From an uncultured Lachnospiraceae bacterium (GTDB taxonomy: Bacteria; Bacillota; Clostridia; Lachnospirales; Lachnospiraceae), in assembly GCA_905233695.1 (NCBI GenBank), contig CAJODN010000007.1:1-64000 (forward strand): DNA of 64,000 nucleotides, read 5' to 3'. The stretch's first letter is position 1; every line of letters starts with the position of its first letter. The position numbers were made by a program, and so were the translations under genes. Shown one piece after another: positions 9,366 to 18,898 of the stretch. Below the pieces are notes generated by a model, which worked only from the letters and a program-made list of their open reading frames with translations, was not told the DNA's origin and searched no databases.

Positions 9366-10090
9366 GATATTACGCATTAACCGATACGGGTAAATCTCGA
9401 ACTGAAAATCAAGACTATGTCTATGCATCAGGAGACAGTGTCGGCATACTTCCCAATATCTTCATAGTTGCAGACGGAATGGGCGGACATAACGCCGGGG
9501 ACTATGCTTCAAGGATAGCGGTAACAACCGCTCTTGAGCAGATTAAAAGGTCTGACGAAAGTAAGCCCGTTGCCATTCTTAACGAAGCAATTAAGAAGGC
9601 TAACTATGTACTTTACAGGGAAGCGCAAGGCGATATAGCGAAGAAGGGAATGGGTACCACATTTGTGGCGGCGACAATAAGCGATAAGAAGCTCTATGTT
9701 GCCAATGTAGGTGACTCCAGACTTTATATTGCGAGTGGTTCGAGCATTTGCCAGATTACAAGAGACCATTCCTTAGTCCAGGAAATGCTTAGAAGCGGTA
9801 GGATGGGTTCGTTCGATCCCAAGAGGCATCCCAAGAGAAATGCCATAACAAGAGCTATCGGCGCAGAAGAAGATGTTACCATTGATTTCTTCGAGGTCGC
9901 CAATAATAACTTCGAGCAGTTTCTTCTTTGTTCTGACGGCCTTACCAATATGATTGATGATAATGAGATATTTGCACAGCTTACCGGTAATGACGATGCC
10001 AAGACGAAGGCAAGTGTACTTGTAAGTCTTGCCAACAGGAACGGCGGTCTTGATAATATCTCGGCAATAGTTGTAGAACCTTTTGAATAA
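9362..10090 (+). CDS. prpC: PP2C-type Ser/Thr phosphatase (PrpC/Stp)
   Basis: Metal-dependent phosphatase that opposes the neighbouring kinase. The 242-aa protein shows the PP2C motifs in order: TENQDY, VADGMGGHNAGDYAS, GMGTTFV, VGDSRLY, LCSDGLTN, and GGLDNISAIV; the acidic residues in these bind the two metal ions. It has no membrane segment. Its start overlaps rlmN, and prkC follows 38 nt later, the usual phosphatase-kinase pairing. Confidence 0.95.
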   Translation: MRYYALTDTGKSRTENQDYVYASGDSVGILPNIFIVADGMGGHNAGDYASRIAVTTALEQIKRSDESKPVAILNEAIKKANYVLYREAQGDIAKKGMGTTFVAATISDKKLYVANVGDSRLYIASGSSICQITRDHSLVQEMLRSGRMGSFDPKRHPKRNAITRAIGAEEDVTIDFFEVANNNFEQFLLCSDGLTNMIDDNEIFAQLTGNDDAKTKASVLVSLANRNGGLDNISAIVVEPFE

Positions 10091-10128
10091 GTCGTGTGAT
10101 TCACGTATAAGAAACGGAGATTATTAGT

Positions 10129-12051
10129 ATGTTGCATAAGGGAATGTATCTTCAAGATAGATATGAGATATTGGAAGAGATAGGCTCGGGCGGAATGTCT
10201 GATGTCTATAAAGCCAAGGATCATGTACTTAACAGAGAAGTTGCCATTAAAGTGCTTAAGAAGGAATTTACCGAGGATATGAGCTTCGTTACCAAGTTCC
10301 GAAGAGAAGCTCAGTCGGCGGCTGTTCTTGAGCATCCCAATATTGTTAATATATATGACGTAGGCTCGGAAGACGGCATGTACTTTATCATTATGGAGTA
10401 CATAGACGGTATTACGCTTAAGTCATACATTGAGAGAAAGGAACGCCTTAATTACAAGGAGGTTCTCTCCATTGCAATTCAGGTGGGAAGAGGTATTCAG
10501 GCGGCTCATGAGAAGGGCATTATCCATAGAGATATTAAGCCTCAGAATGTAATTATTTCCACTGAAGGAAAGGTTAAGGTTACAGACTTCGGTATTGCCA
10601 AGGCCGTGTCTTCCAACACCATCAACGCCGAGGTTATGGGATCAGTTCACTATACATCGCCGGAGCAAGCGAGAAACGGAATGGTTAATTGCCAGACCGA
10701 TATCTATTCTCTCGGAATCGTGATGTATGAGATGATAACAGGTCATGTGCCCTACGACGGTGATACGACAGTTGCGATAGCGCTTCAACATTTACAATCT
10801 GACATTGTTCCGCCATCTCAATATGTTGAGGATATTCCCATCAGCGTAGAGAAGATTATCTTAAAATGTACTATGAAGAGTACGGATAAGAGATATGAGA
10901 CAATGGACGACCTTCTCTTAGACTTAAAGAAGGCGCTTGTTAATCCCGATGAGGATTTCGTTGTTATTAGTGATGGAGGCACCGAAGCGGAGCAGACTCG
11001 TGTCATTACGGCAGAGGAGCTTGATGCGATTAAGAAGGAAGCGGGAGTTATCGACGAAAATGCTACTCCCAAGAAGATAGATGATGAAGATGACAAGCCC
11101 GAAGAAGGTAAGGTCAATCCCAAGATGGATAAGGCAATAACCATTATGGCGATTGTCGCTGCTGTAGTAGTTGTGGGAGTGCTTGTGTATTTCATAGGTA
11201 GCGGTCTCGGCTGGTGGAAGTATTTCGGCGGTGATTCTACGGAGAACAGCGAGCAGGTTACAATGGTTGACCTGACCGGAATGACCGAGAAGGAAGCCAT
11301 CGCCAAGCTTAAGGAGCTTAACTTGGGCTACAAGAAGGAAGAGGTATCTTCAGACCAGTATCCGGAAGGCCAGGTCTGTGGTCAGTCCGTTAAGAAGGGC
11401 GATAAGGTTCCCGTTAATTCAACGGTTACAATTCAGATAAGCACCGGCAAAGGTGATGTAGATGTTCCGAATGTTGTGGGACAGACAGAGTCCGCCGCAA
11501 TTAATGCATTGCAGACGGCAGGCTTTAAGTATAGCGTTGATTATCAATACAGCGATAAAGAGCAGGGCAAGGTAATGTCCCAGAGCCCATCCGCCAATTC
11601 CAAGGCGAAGTCGGGTGATACGGTAAGAATCGTTGTAAGCCAGGGTTCCGAGAAGGCTAAGGTTCCGTCAGTTGTGGGACAGAGTCAGTCGGCGGCTTCA
11701 GCGGCATTAAGTTCGGCAGGTCTTAATGTGTCCGTTTCAACGGAGGCATCAGACTCTGTATCAAGCGGCAACGTTATAAGCCAGAGTATTGATTCGGGTA
11801 AATATGTGGATAAAGGAACAACCGTTAATATTGTTGTAAGTTCGGGCAAGAAGACGTCTTATTATAAATACAACAAAACCCTTAGTGAAGAGGGTAACTA
11901 CAGACTTACAGACGCCAACGGTTCGACTCTCGGAAGCTGGAGCGTGGGAGCAGGTCAGTCGCAGACAATATCCGTAAGTAATATTACAACAAGCACAGGT
12001 ACCTTATATACGCCAAGCGGATCGGAGGCTGTATCTTTCAGCCCGCAGTAA
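10129..12051 (+). CDS. prkC: PASTA-domain Ser/Thr protein kinase
   Basis: Membrane kinase that senses peptidoglycan/muropeptides and controls growth and wall synthesis in Firmicutes. The kinase domain spans about 11-275 with GSGGMSDVY, HRDIKPQN (133-140) and DFG (153-155). A single membrane helix lies at about 337-359, followed by three extracellular PASTA domains (about 377-440, 443-510, 512-575), each beginning with a V-x-V/L-x-G motif, and a 60-residue Ser/Thr-rich tail. Three PASTA units is typical of clostridia. Start ATG 10129 follows GGAG. Confidence 0.96.
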   Translation: MLHKGMYLQDRYEILEEIGSGGMSDVYKAKDHVLNREVAIKVLKKEFTEDMSFVTKFRREAQSAAVLEHPNIVNIYDVGSEDGMYFIIMEYIDGITLKSYIERKERLNYKEVLSIAIQVGRGIQAAHEKGIIHRDIKPQNVIISTEGKVKVTDFGIAKAVSSNTINAEVMGSVHYTSPEQARNGMVNCQTDIYSLGIVMYEMITGHVPYDGDTTVAIALQHLQSDIVPPSQYVEDIPISVEKIILKCTMKSTDKRYETMDDLLLDLKKALVNPDEDFVVISDGGTEAEQTRVITAEELDAIKKEAGVIDENATPKKIDDEDDKPEEGKVNPKMDKAITIMAIVAAVVVVGVLVYFIGSGLGWWKYFGGDSTENSEQVTMVDLTGMTEKEAIAKLKELNLGYKKEEVSSDQYPEGQVCGQSVKKGDKVPVNSTVTIQISTGKGDVDVPNVVGQTESAAINALQTAGFKYSVDYQYSDKEQGKVMSQSPSANSKAKSGDTVRIVVSQGSEKAKVPSVVGQSQSAASAALSSAGLNVSVSTEASDSVSSGNVISQSIDSGKYVDKGTTVNIVVSSGKKTSYYKYNKTLSEEGNYRLTDANGSTLGSWSVGAGQSQTISVSNITTSTGTLYTPSGSEAVSFSPQ

Positions 12052-12120
12052 CACGCGCTGTCTTTTAAGAAGTGATGATTATTAGCTTTTAAGTAAGAAA
12101 TTGTTGGAGAGAAGTGATTA

Positions 12121-12993
12121 TTGACAGGTAAGATAATAAAAGGAATTGCCGGCTTCTATTATGTCCATATAATCGGACAGGGTATATATGAATGCCGCGC
12201 CAAGGGTATCTTTCGGAAGATGGGCATTAAGCCCTTAGTCGGGGACAATGTTGAAGTAGAGGTTATATCCGAGGAAGATAAGACCGGTAATGTTGTAAGC
12301 ATCCAAGATAGGAAGAGTACGTTAATAAGACCCGCGGTGGCTAACGTAGATCAGGCGATAACAATATTTGCGGTAAAAAGTCCCGAACCTAATCTTAATC
12401 TCCTCGATAGGTTTCTCGTAATGATGGAATACCAGAAGGTGCCCGTGGTTATCTGCTTTAACAAGGGTGACCTTACCGATGACGATTATCTGTCAGAGCT
12501 TAAAGAGATATATTCCTTTACGGATTATGACATATTATTCACAAGTGCCAAGACTCTCGAAGGACAAGAAGAACTTAAGATGAGACTTAAGGGCAAGACC
12601 ACTGTTCTTGCAGGACCGTCCGGAGTAGGCAAATCTTCGATTATCAATACCCTTCAATCCGATGTCCTTATGGAGACCGGGGAGATAAGTAAGAAGCTTA
12701 ACAGAGGTAAGCACACCACAAGGCACTCGGAGATTGTTCCTATAAGTGATAATGATAATTCGTACATAATCGATACGCCGGGGTTTTCGGCTGTTGATAT
12801 ACCTGATTTTAGTAAGGAAGATTTATCGAGTTGCTTTACAGAATTCGATAAGGTTTCGGATAAATGCAGATTCGCAGGGTGTTCACATATCAGTGAACCG
12901 GATTGCGAGGTCAAGAGACTTCTTTCGGAAGGAAAGCTATCTAAGGTAAGATATGATAATTACGTGAAGTTGTATTCGGAATTATCGTGTTGA
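12121..12993 (+). CDS. rsgA: Ribosome small-subunit GTPase A
   Basis: Circularly permuted GTPase that checks late 30S assembly. The G motifs appear in permuted order: NKGD (G4), then GPSGVGKSS (G1), then DTPG (G3), followed by a C-terminal zinc knuckle CRFAGCSHISEPDC. An N-terminal OB fold covers about 1-70. Translation starts at TTG 12121 behind GGAGAG; no ATG fits. 290 aa is normal. Commonly follows prkC in Firmicutes. Confidence 0.95.
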   Translation: MTGKIIKGIAGFYYVHIIGQGIYECRAKGIFRKMGIKPLVGDNVEVEVISEEDKTGNVVSIQDRKSTLIRPAVANVDQAITIFAVKSPEPNLNLLDRFLVMMEYQKVPVVICFNKGDLTDDDYLSELKEIYSFTDYDILFTSAKTLEGQEELKMRLKGKTTVLAGPSGVGKSSIINTLQSDVLMETGEISKKLNRGKHTTRHSEIVPISDNDNSYIIDTPGFSAVDIPDFSKEDLSSCFTEFDKVSDKCRFAGCSHISEPDCEVKRLLSEGKLSKVRYDNYVKLYSELSC

Positions 12994-13010
12994 TATATGG
13001 GAGAAATGCA

Positions 13011-13661
13011 ATGACTAATTGTTTGTCACCTTCAATCTTATCAAGCGACTTCGGACGGCTTGGTGAGGATGTAAGGACTGTAGACGAGGCGGGAGCCGAA
13101 TATATTCATATTGATGTAATGGACGGAATGTTTGTTCCGAGTATTACAATCGGAATCCCCGTTGTTAAGTCCCTTAGGAATTATACGGATAAGGTCTTAG
13201 ACGTACATCTTATGATAGAAGATCCGGACAGGTATATAGTTGAATTTGCCAAGGCGGGTGCTGATATTATTACGGTACACGAAGAAGCTTGCACACACCT
13301 TGACAGGACGGTTGAGCTTATTAAGTCACAGTCTGTTATGGCATCGGTTGCACTTAATCCCGCAACCTCGATTCATACACTTGATTATATCCTGCCGAAG
13401 CTTGATATGGTACTTATTATGTCGGTTAATCCGGGCTTCGGCGGACAGAAGTTCATTCCCTATTCTCTTGACAAGATAAGGGATATTAAGTCTGTTATTG
13501 ACAGGAGAGGTCTTAACGTTGATATAGAGGTTGACGGCGGTGTTAATCTCGATAATGTAACGGATGTAATAAATGCCGGAGCTAATATTATAGTAGCGGG
13601 CTCTGCGGTATTTAACGGAGATGCGGCTTCGAATGTCAGAGCATTTATGGCAAAGATGTAG
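13011..13661 (+). CDS. rpe: Ribulose-phosphate 3-epimerase
   Basis: Interconverts ribulose 5-phosphate and xylulose 5-phosphate in the pentose phosphate pathway. The 216-aa TIM barrel carries HIDVMDGMFVP, VHLMIEDP, NPGFGGQ and VDGGVN. I chose ATG 13011 (MTNCLSPSILSSDF, the family start) with GGGAGA upstream; a GTG at 12987 would overlap rsgA and add an unrelated octapeptide. Confidence 0.95.
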   Translation: MTNCLSPSILSSDFGRLGEDVRTVDEAGAEYIHIDVMDGMFVPSITIGIPVVKSLRNYTDKVLDVHLMIEDPDRYIVEFAKAGADIITVHEEACTHLDRTVELIKSQSVMASVALNPATSIHTLDYILPKLDMVLIMSVNPGFGGQKFIPYSLDKIRDIKSVIDRRGLNVDIEVDGGVNLDNVTDVINAGANIIVAGSAVFNGDAASNVRAFMAKM

Positions 13662-13699
13662 CTTTTATAATACATTTTACAAAAGGAGGAGGTTTTACT

Positions 13700-14425
13700 A
13701 TGGCAGATGAAAGGATTTATATAATTGCAGGAGGTAGCGTTAACGATGATTTTGTTAAGAACCTGATATGCGATAAGAAGGGCAATAAGAAAGAGGATAT
13801 CTATCTTCTTGCGGTTGACAGAGGACTTGAATGCCTGCTTCGTCTTAAGGTTAATCCCGATGAAGTAATAGGCGACTTTGATTCAATATCTGACGAAGCA
13901 AGAATCGCAATCGGACTTGAACCTCGCAAGAAGCCAAGGAAGAAAAAGGATGGAGAAGAGCCTTTCGTATTCGACGTTCTTCCCTACCATATAAGACAGC
14001 TTGATGTTCATAAGGATCAGACCGATACGGAAGAAGCAGTAAGATTCGCTATGAGATACTTAAGAGGCGACATCGTTCTTCTGGGTGCCACCGGAACGAG
14101 AATCGATCACGTCCTCGGCAATATTTCAATACTGGGCTTAGGTGTTCTCTCGGGATACAGAATTATCCTTATGGATGAACGTAATAAGATATCTCTTGTT
14201 AAGGAAGAGATGACAATCACTAAGAAGGAACAGTTCGGTGACTATGTATCAATTGTTCCTTATACAGATGATACGTATGTCACACTTACGGGCTTTAAGT
14301 TCAATGTTGACAATAAGCATATGAAGCGTAATCTCTCTCTCGGAATAAGTAACGAGATAGAAGATGATGAAGCTAAGATTGTTGTTAATAACGGTGTTGC
14401 AATCGTTATTGAGTCGAAAGACTGA
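13700..14425 (+). CDS. thiN: Thiamine pyrophosphokinase
   Basis: Converts thiamine to thiamine pyrophosphate with ATP. The 241-aa protein has GDFDSIS near residue 57, HKDQTDTEEA near 112 and GATGTRIDHVLGN near 132, the conserved catalytic-site segments. An insertion with a basic run (RKKPRKKKDGEE) around residue 80 separates the first two motifs. Ribosome site AAGGAGGAGG is strong. Last gene of the priA-to-thiN string. Confidence 0.93.
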   Translation: MADERIYIIAGGSVNDDFVKNLICDKKGNKKEDIYLLAVDRGLECLLRLKVNPDEVIGDFDSISDEARIAIGLEPRKKPRKKKDGEEPFVFDVLPYHIRQLDVHKDQTDTEEAVRFAMRYLRGDIVLLGATGTRIDHVLGNISILGLGVLSGYRIILMDERNKISLVKEEMTITKKEQFGDYVSIVPYTDDTYVTLTGFKFNVDNKHMKRNLSLGISNEIEDDEAKIVVNNGVAIVIESKD

Positions 14426-14492
14426 TAAGTACAGTGTTATGTCGCTTAGAAGAGAAATGCATGAAACAGTAAGACAAAGGAGGTAAAATTTT

Positions 14493-15038
14493 ATGTCGAC
14501 AGTATATGATTTTGAGGTAACAGACAGAAAAGGCGGTAAGGTAAGCCTTAAGGATTATGAAGGCAAGGTGCTTCTTATAGTGAACACCGCAACAGGCTGC
14601 GGATTCACACCGCATTACGAGCCTCTCGAAGCTATGTACAAGGATCTTAAGGACAAGGGATTCGAGATACTTGACTTCCCTTGCAACCAATTTAACAACC
14701 AAGCACCGGGGGATGACGAAGAGATTCATGAATTCTGTACTCTTAAGTTCGGCACTGATTTCCCGCAATTTAAGAAGCTTGAGGTTAACGGCGATAATGC
14801 GGATCCCCTCTTTGCATATCTTGCAACGGAGAAGCCTTTCGAGGGCTTCAACGGTGTTAAGGGAGTGGCAATGAATGCCGTTAAGAAGAGTATTGATAAG
14901 ACTTACGGCGACAAGGCTTATATCAAGTGGAATTTCACGAAGTTCTTAATAGACAGAGAAGGAAATGTTGTTAAGAGATTCGAGCCCACATATGATATGG
15001 GCAAGTTAAGAAAAGAAGTTGAGGAAATGTTAGGATAA
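14493..15038 (+). CDS. Glutathione peroxidase family thiol peroxidase (Cys type)
   Basis: Reduces hydroperoxides; bacterial Cys-type members usually use thioredoxin. The 181-aa protein has the thioredoxin fold with catalytic Cys36 in NTATGCGFTP, the FPCNQFNNQ motif near 62-70 carrying the catalytic Gln, and KWNFTKFLID near 149 with the catalytic Trp/Asn. The catalytic codon is TGC, so it is not a selenoprotein. In an anaerobe this suggests oxygen-stress defence. It starts behind AAAGGAGG and is followed 13 nt later by an unrelated membrane protein. Confidence 0.93.
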   Translation: MSTVYDFEVTDRKGGKVSLKDYEGKVLLIVNTATGCGFTPHYEPLEAMYKDLKDKGFEILDFPCNQFNNQAPGDDEEIHEFCTLKFGTDFPQFKKLEVNGDNADPLFAYLATEKPFEGFNGVKGVAMNAVKKSIDKTYGDKAYIKWNFTKFLIDREGNVVKRFEPTYDMGKLRKEVEEMLG

Positions 15039-15051
15039 AAGGTGATTAAAA

Positions 15052-15987
15052 ATGTACGAAGAAAACTACGGATACGAATACAACGGAAATGATGCAAACG
15101 GATCGGACTATGGTGCTTACAATTCAGCAAGCGGCAGTGACTACGGCGCTTATAATTCGCAGGGACACGACTACGGTGAGAACAGTGGCTCTGGCGGAGC
15201 AAGCGCAGGCAGTGGTTTCAGTGGCGGTAGTACCGGAAGCGACTTCGGTGGGGCAGGCGCAGGCAGCAGTTTTGGCGGAGCAGGTGTAAGCGGAGCTTCA
15301 AGTACTCCCGGAGGAGCAGGAGAAGACGAGCTTCTTTCACAGATAGATGCTTTCCGTGATAAGGCTAAGGAATTACAAGACCTTATTTCTGAGAGAGAAC
15401 GTAAGGTTAACGAGCTTGGAAGTGGTCAGGGCGGTATGGCGCCTTCTGTTGATATGACAAGAGAATTCGACAGAATGAGCGAATCTATCAATGCGTCCCT
15501 TTCAGGTATTGTTCAGAGACTTAATCAGCAAGGTCAGACGCTTGCCGGTATCGAGAACAGAATCGGTGCCCAGGACAATATGCTTACCGGTATTGAGACA
15601 AGACTCGGTACACAGGACGGTGCTTTAAGCGGAATTGAAAGTAAGATTGATTCCTTCGAAGGCGGTTCCGGAGAAGGCGCGGACACAGCTTCACTTAAGG
15701 AAGAGATAGCCGAACTTAACAGATCTGTTGAGAAGGTAATATCCGATCTTGATACAATGAAGAATGAGATCTCGGAGAAGATTCATTCTGAAAACGTTAA
15801 AGTATATCGTAATCTTAATGATGTTATCAAGGAAGGTAACGGCGGAGAAGATGATAAGAACGAAATCCTTAAGAAGATTAAGGGTGCCAAGGGTACTGCA
15901 AGTTGGGCATTTACATTTGCACTTCTTGATTTCATGGGAATTGCAGGAATTATCGTTCTTATGCTTAGGCTCGTAGGTATAATCTAA
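15052..15987 (+). CDS. Gly/Ser/Tyr-rich coiled-coil protein with C-terminal membrane anchor
   Basis: Not recognised. The 311-aa protein has three parts. Residues 1-85 are low complexity with a tandem GSDYGAYNS unit and then Gly/Ser/Ala-rich sequence. Residues about 92-265 are predicted coiled coil, including three near-identical 15-residue units (LAGIENRIGAQDN, LTGIETRLGTQDG, LSGIESKID). The last ~27 residues are one hydrophobic helix ending LMLRLVGII. No signal peptide is visible, so it may be tail-anchored with the coil in the cytoplasm. Function unknown. Confidence 0.8.
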   Translation: MYEENYGYEYNGNDANGSDYGAYNSASGSDYGAYNSQGHDYGENSGSGGASAGSGFSGGSTGSDFGGAGAGSSFGGAGVSGASSTPGGAGEDELLSQIDAFRDKAKELQDLISERERKVNELGSGQGGMAPSVDMTREFDRMSESINASLSGIVQRLNQQGQTLAGIENRIGAQDNMLTGIETRLGTQDGALSGIESKIDSFEGGSGEGADTASLKEEIAELNRSVEKVISDLDTMKNEISEKIHSENVKVYRNLNDVIKEGNGGEDDKNEILKKIKGAKGTASWAFTFALLDFMGIAGIIVLMLRLVGII

Positions 15988-16009
15988 GTACATTTGACAG
16001 GGTACCAAA

Positions 16010-17668
16010 ATGGATAATAAAGATATATGGGTTGTAGGACATAAGAATCCCGATACGGATTCTGTCTGTTCTGCAATTTCGTATGCCAATTTTAAGAATT
16101 TAACATCAGAGGGGAATTATATACCGAAGAAAGCGGGAGAGATTAATAACGAGACCGCTTTTGTCCTCGATTATTTCGATGTCGAGGAGCCTGCCACAGT
16201 TGAGTCTGTGGGAACCCAGATTAAGGATATTGATATTAGGCAGAACAAGGGTATTGACTCTCACCTCTCTCTTAAGAGGGCATGGGATCTTATGAATGAG
16301 CTTGATGTTGTAACACTTCCCGTTGTTGATGATAACGGAAGAGTAGAAGGCATCATTGTTAACGGTGATATCGCCTATTCATATATGAATGTTATTGATA
16401 ACAGCATTCTAAGCCAGGCAAGAACCCAGTACAAGAATATTATCGAGACCTTGAACGGTAAGCTTATATGCGGTAATGAGCATGCATATTTTGTTAAGGG
16501 AAAGGTATGCGTAGCATCCGGTTCTCGTGATACTATAAAGAGCGAGATTGAGAAGGATGATCTTATTATAAGCGGTAATATTAAGGAGAGACAGCTAATA
16601 GCCTTAGATCAGAATCCCAGCTGTATGGTGGTGTGTTGTGCTACTAAGCTTGATAAGGAAGTAATTGATAAGGCAAATGAAATAGACTGCGTTCTTCTTA
16701 CTACGGAATACGATACATTTACTGCGGCAAGACTTATTAATCAGAGCATGCCCGTAAAGTATTTTATGACTAAAGACAACCTCGTCATGTTCGACCGTGA
16801 CGATTATATTGATGAGGTTAAGGATGTAACAAGTCGTATAAGACACAGGGATTTCCCGGTGGTTGATGAACAGCTTCATTACGTTGGTATGTTCTCCAGA
16901 CGTCATCTCCTGGGTAAAGGTCGAAAGAGCATTATCTTAGTTGATCATAACGAGAAGTCACAGGCGGTTGACGGAATTAACGAAGCCGAGATTCTTGAGA
17001 TAATAGATCACCACAGAATCGGTTCCCTTGAAACCATTTCGCCTATCGTGTTTAGAAATTACCCATTGGGTTGTACGGCGACTATTATTTATAAATTATA
17101 TAAAGAGCATAACGTTGAGATAGAGCCTAAGATTGCGGGAATAATGTGTGCGGCAATTCTCTCGGATACACTTATGTTCCGCTCGCCGACTTGTACCGAC
17201 TACGATAAAGAGGTGGGAGAGGAACTTGCGAGAATAGCGGGAATTGATATTGAGAAGTTCGCACTTTCAATGTTCGAGGCGGGTTCTGATTTCGGTGAGA
17301 AGCCCATAGAAGAAATCTTCTATACCGACTTCAAGACATTTGCGGCATCGGATATTGTCTTCGGTGTATCGCAGGTCAGCGCCGTAACGGATAATCAGCT
17401 TAACTCGGTTAAGGATAAGATATATCCGGCTATGAAGCAGGCAGCTCTCGATAAGAAGCTTGATATGGTATTCGTGATGCTTACGAATATTATCGATCAG
17501 AATACGAAGCTTATCCATATAGGCGATATGGACATGAAATATGTGCGAATGAGTTTCCCCGACAGTGTTATGGAAGGCGATGCTTTGATACTTGATAAAG
17601 TGGTATCACGTAAGAAGCAGTTAATCCCCGGTCTTATGGAAGCGTTTAGCTTGAGGGATGGAAATTAA
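16010..17668 (+). CDS. ppaC: Manganese-dependent inorganic pyrophosphatase with CBS/DRTGG insert
   Basis: Family II pyrophosphatase hydrolysing PPi. The N-terminal DHH motif GHKNPDTDSVCSA binds the metals; a regulatory insert of CBS1, DRTGG and CBS2 spans roughly 65-305; the DHH domain resumes with DHHRIGSLETI near 335 and ends with the DHHA2 substrate-binding motif SRKKQLIPGL. This CBS-PPase architecture is known to be controlled by adenine nucleotides. 552 aa fits. The ribosome site before ATG 16010 is weak (CAGGG). Confidence 0.93.
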   Translation: MDNKDIWVVGHKNPDTDSVCSAISYANFKNLTSEGNYIPKKAGEINNETAFVLDYFDVEEPATVESVGTQIKDIDIRQNKGIDSHLSLKRAWDLMNELDVVTLPVVDDNGRVEGIIVNGDIAYSYMNVIDNSILSQARTQYKNIIETLNGKLICGNEHAYFVKGKVCVASGSRDTIKSEIEKDDLIISGNIKERQLIALDQNPSCMVVCCATKLDKEVIDKANEIDCVLLTTEYDTFTAARLINQSMPVKYFMTKDNLVMFDRDDYIDEVKDVTSRIRHRDFPVVDEQLHYVGMFSRRHLLGKGRKSIILVDHNEKSQAVDGINEAEILEIIDHHRIGSLETISPIVFRNYPLGCTATIIYKLYKEHNVEIEPKIAGIMCAAILSDTLMFRSPTCTDYDKEVGEELARIAGIDIEKFALSMFEAGSDFGEKPIEEIFYTDFKTFAASDIVFGVSQVSAVTDNQLNSVKDKIYPAMKQAALDKKLDMVFVMLTNIIDQNTKLIHIGDMDMKYVRMSFPDSVMEGDALILDKVVSRKKQLIPGLMEAFSLRDGN

Positions 17669-17672
17669 TCCC

Positions 17673-17717
17673 ACCAAAATGGGCGAGTCTCATTACAAAA
17701 TGGGCGAGTCTCATAAT
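17673..17717 (+). repeat. Copies 2 and 3 of the dispersed repeat, in tandem
   Basis: Two direct copies of CAAAATGGGCGAGTCTCAT sit head to tail in the gap between the pyrophosphatase and malic enzyme genes; the first (17673-17691) is identical over 19 bp to the copy at 113-131. Period is 22 bp. No terminator-like T run follows. Confidence 0.8.
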
Positions 17718-17745
17718 AAAATAAAATGTGTTAGGAGAAAACAAA

Positions 17746-18897
17746 GTGAACGAGACAGATAAGAAAGCAATAGAACTTCATAAAGAGTGGAAAGGTAAGC
17801 TTGATACAACAGCGAAGGCCAAGGTTAATACAAGAGAGGATCTGGCAATCGCCTATACGCCCGGTGTTGCGGCACCCTGCAGAATAATACATGAGAATAA
17901 GGAAGAGGTGTATACATACACAATTAAGCAGAATACCGTTGCCGTTGTATCAGACGGAAGTGCGGTTTTGGGGCTTGGTAACATAGGACCGGAAGCGGCT
18001 CTTCCCGTTATGGAAGGGAAATGTGTACTCTTCAAGGAGTTCGGCGGTGTTAACGCATTTCCCATATGCCTTGACACACAGGATACAGAAGAGATTATAT
18101 CCGCAGTTAAGGCTATAGCGCCTGTATTCGGCGGAATCAACTTAGAAGATATATCGGCACCTCGCTGCTTCGAGATAGAGACAAGACTTAAGGAAGAACT
18201 TGATATTCCTGTCTTCCACGACGATCAGCATGGTACAGCCATCGTTGTTCTCGCAGGTCTTATTAACGCACTTAAGCTTACGGGTAAGGATAAGGCGAAA
18301 TGTAAGGTTGCAATAAGCGGAGCGGGCTCTGCGGGAGTTGCAATTACCAATCTTCTGTTAAGATACGGCTTTACCGATATTATTCTCTGTAACAGTAAAG
18401 GTATTATATCGAAGGATTCGCCCAGACTTAACTGGATGCAGGAGAAGATGCTGGATGTAACTAACCCCAGGGGAGTATTCGGTTCCCTTGCAGATGCAAT
18501 GGTGGGCGCTGATATCTTTATCGGTGTATCGGCTCCGGGAATTGTGACGGAAGGTATGGTTAAGTCAATGAACGATGATGCTATTATATTCTCTCTTGCG
18601 AACCCCATTCCGGAGATTATGCCCGATATTGCGAAGAAGGCGGGAGCAAGAATTGTTGCTACGGGAAGAAGTGACTTCCCCAATCAGGTTAATAACGTTG
18701 TGGCGTTCCCGGGCATTTTCAAGGGGGCACTTGAAGGAAGAGCACCGAAGATAACGGAAGAAATGAAGCTTGCTACGGCTAAGGCGCTTGCGTCACTTGT
18801 ATCCGATGACAAGCTTTCGGAAGACTTCATTATGCCGGAAGCCTTCGATCCGAGAGCGTCTGAGGTAGTAGCCGAAGAAGTTAAGAAACTTATATAA
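17746..18897 (+). CDS. NAD(P)-dependent malic enzyme
   Basis: Decarboxylates malate to pyruvate. The 383-aa size is that of the short bacterial class. Visible motifs are YTPGVAAPCR, GLGNIGPEAALPVMEGK, HDDQHGTAIV and the Rossmann loop ISGAGSAGVAI near residue 190. GTG 17746 is chosen because TAGGAGA lies 9 nt before it; an upstream in-frame GTG at 17728 lies before that site. Coenzyme preference cannot be told from sequence by eye. DUF4364 begins 1 nt after the stop. Confidence 0.93.
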   Translation: MNETDKKAIELHKEWKGKLDTTAKAKVNTREDLAIAYTPGVAAPCRIIHENKEEVYTYTIKQNTVAVVSDGSAVLGLGNIGPEAALPVMEGKCVLFKEFGGVNAFPICLDTQDTEEIISAVKAIAPVFGGINLEDISAPRCFEIETRLKEELDIPVFHDDQHGTAIVVLAGLINALKLTGKDKAKCKVAISGAGSAGVAITNLLLRYGFTDIILCNSKGIISKDSPRLNWMQEKMLDVTNPRGVFGSLADAMVGADIFIGVSAPGIVTEGMVKSMNDDAIIFSLANPIPEIMPDIAKKAGARIVATGRSDFPNQVNNVVAFPGIFKGALEGRAPKITEEMKLATAKALASLVSDDKLSEDFIMPEAFDPRASEVVAEEVKKLI

Positions 18898-18898
18898 T

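Noticed and set aside
14493-15038. Selenoprotein glutathione peroxidase
   Set aside because: The catalytic codon is TGC, not TGA, and there is no need for recoding.
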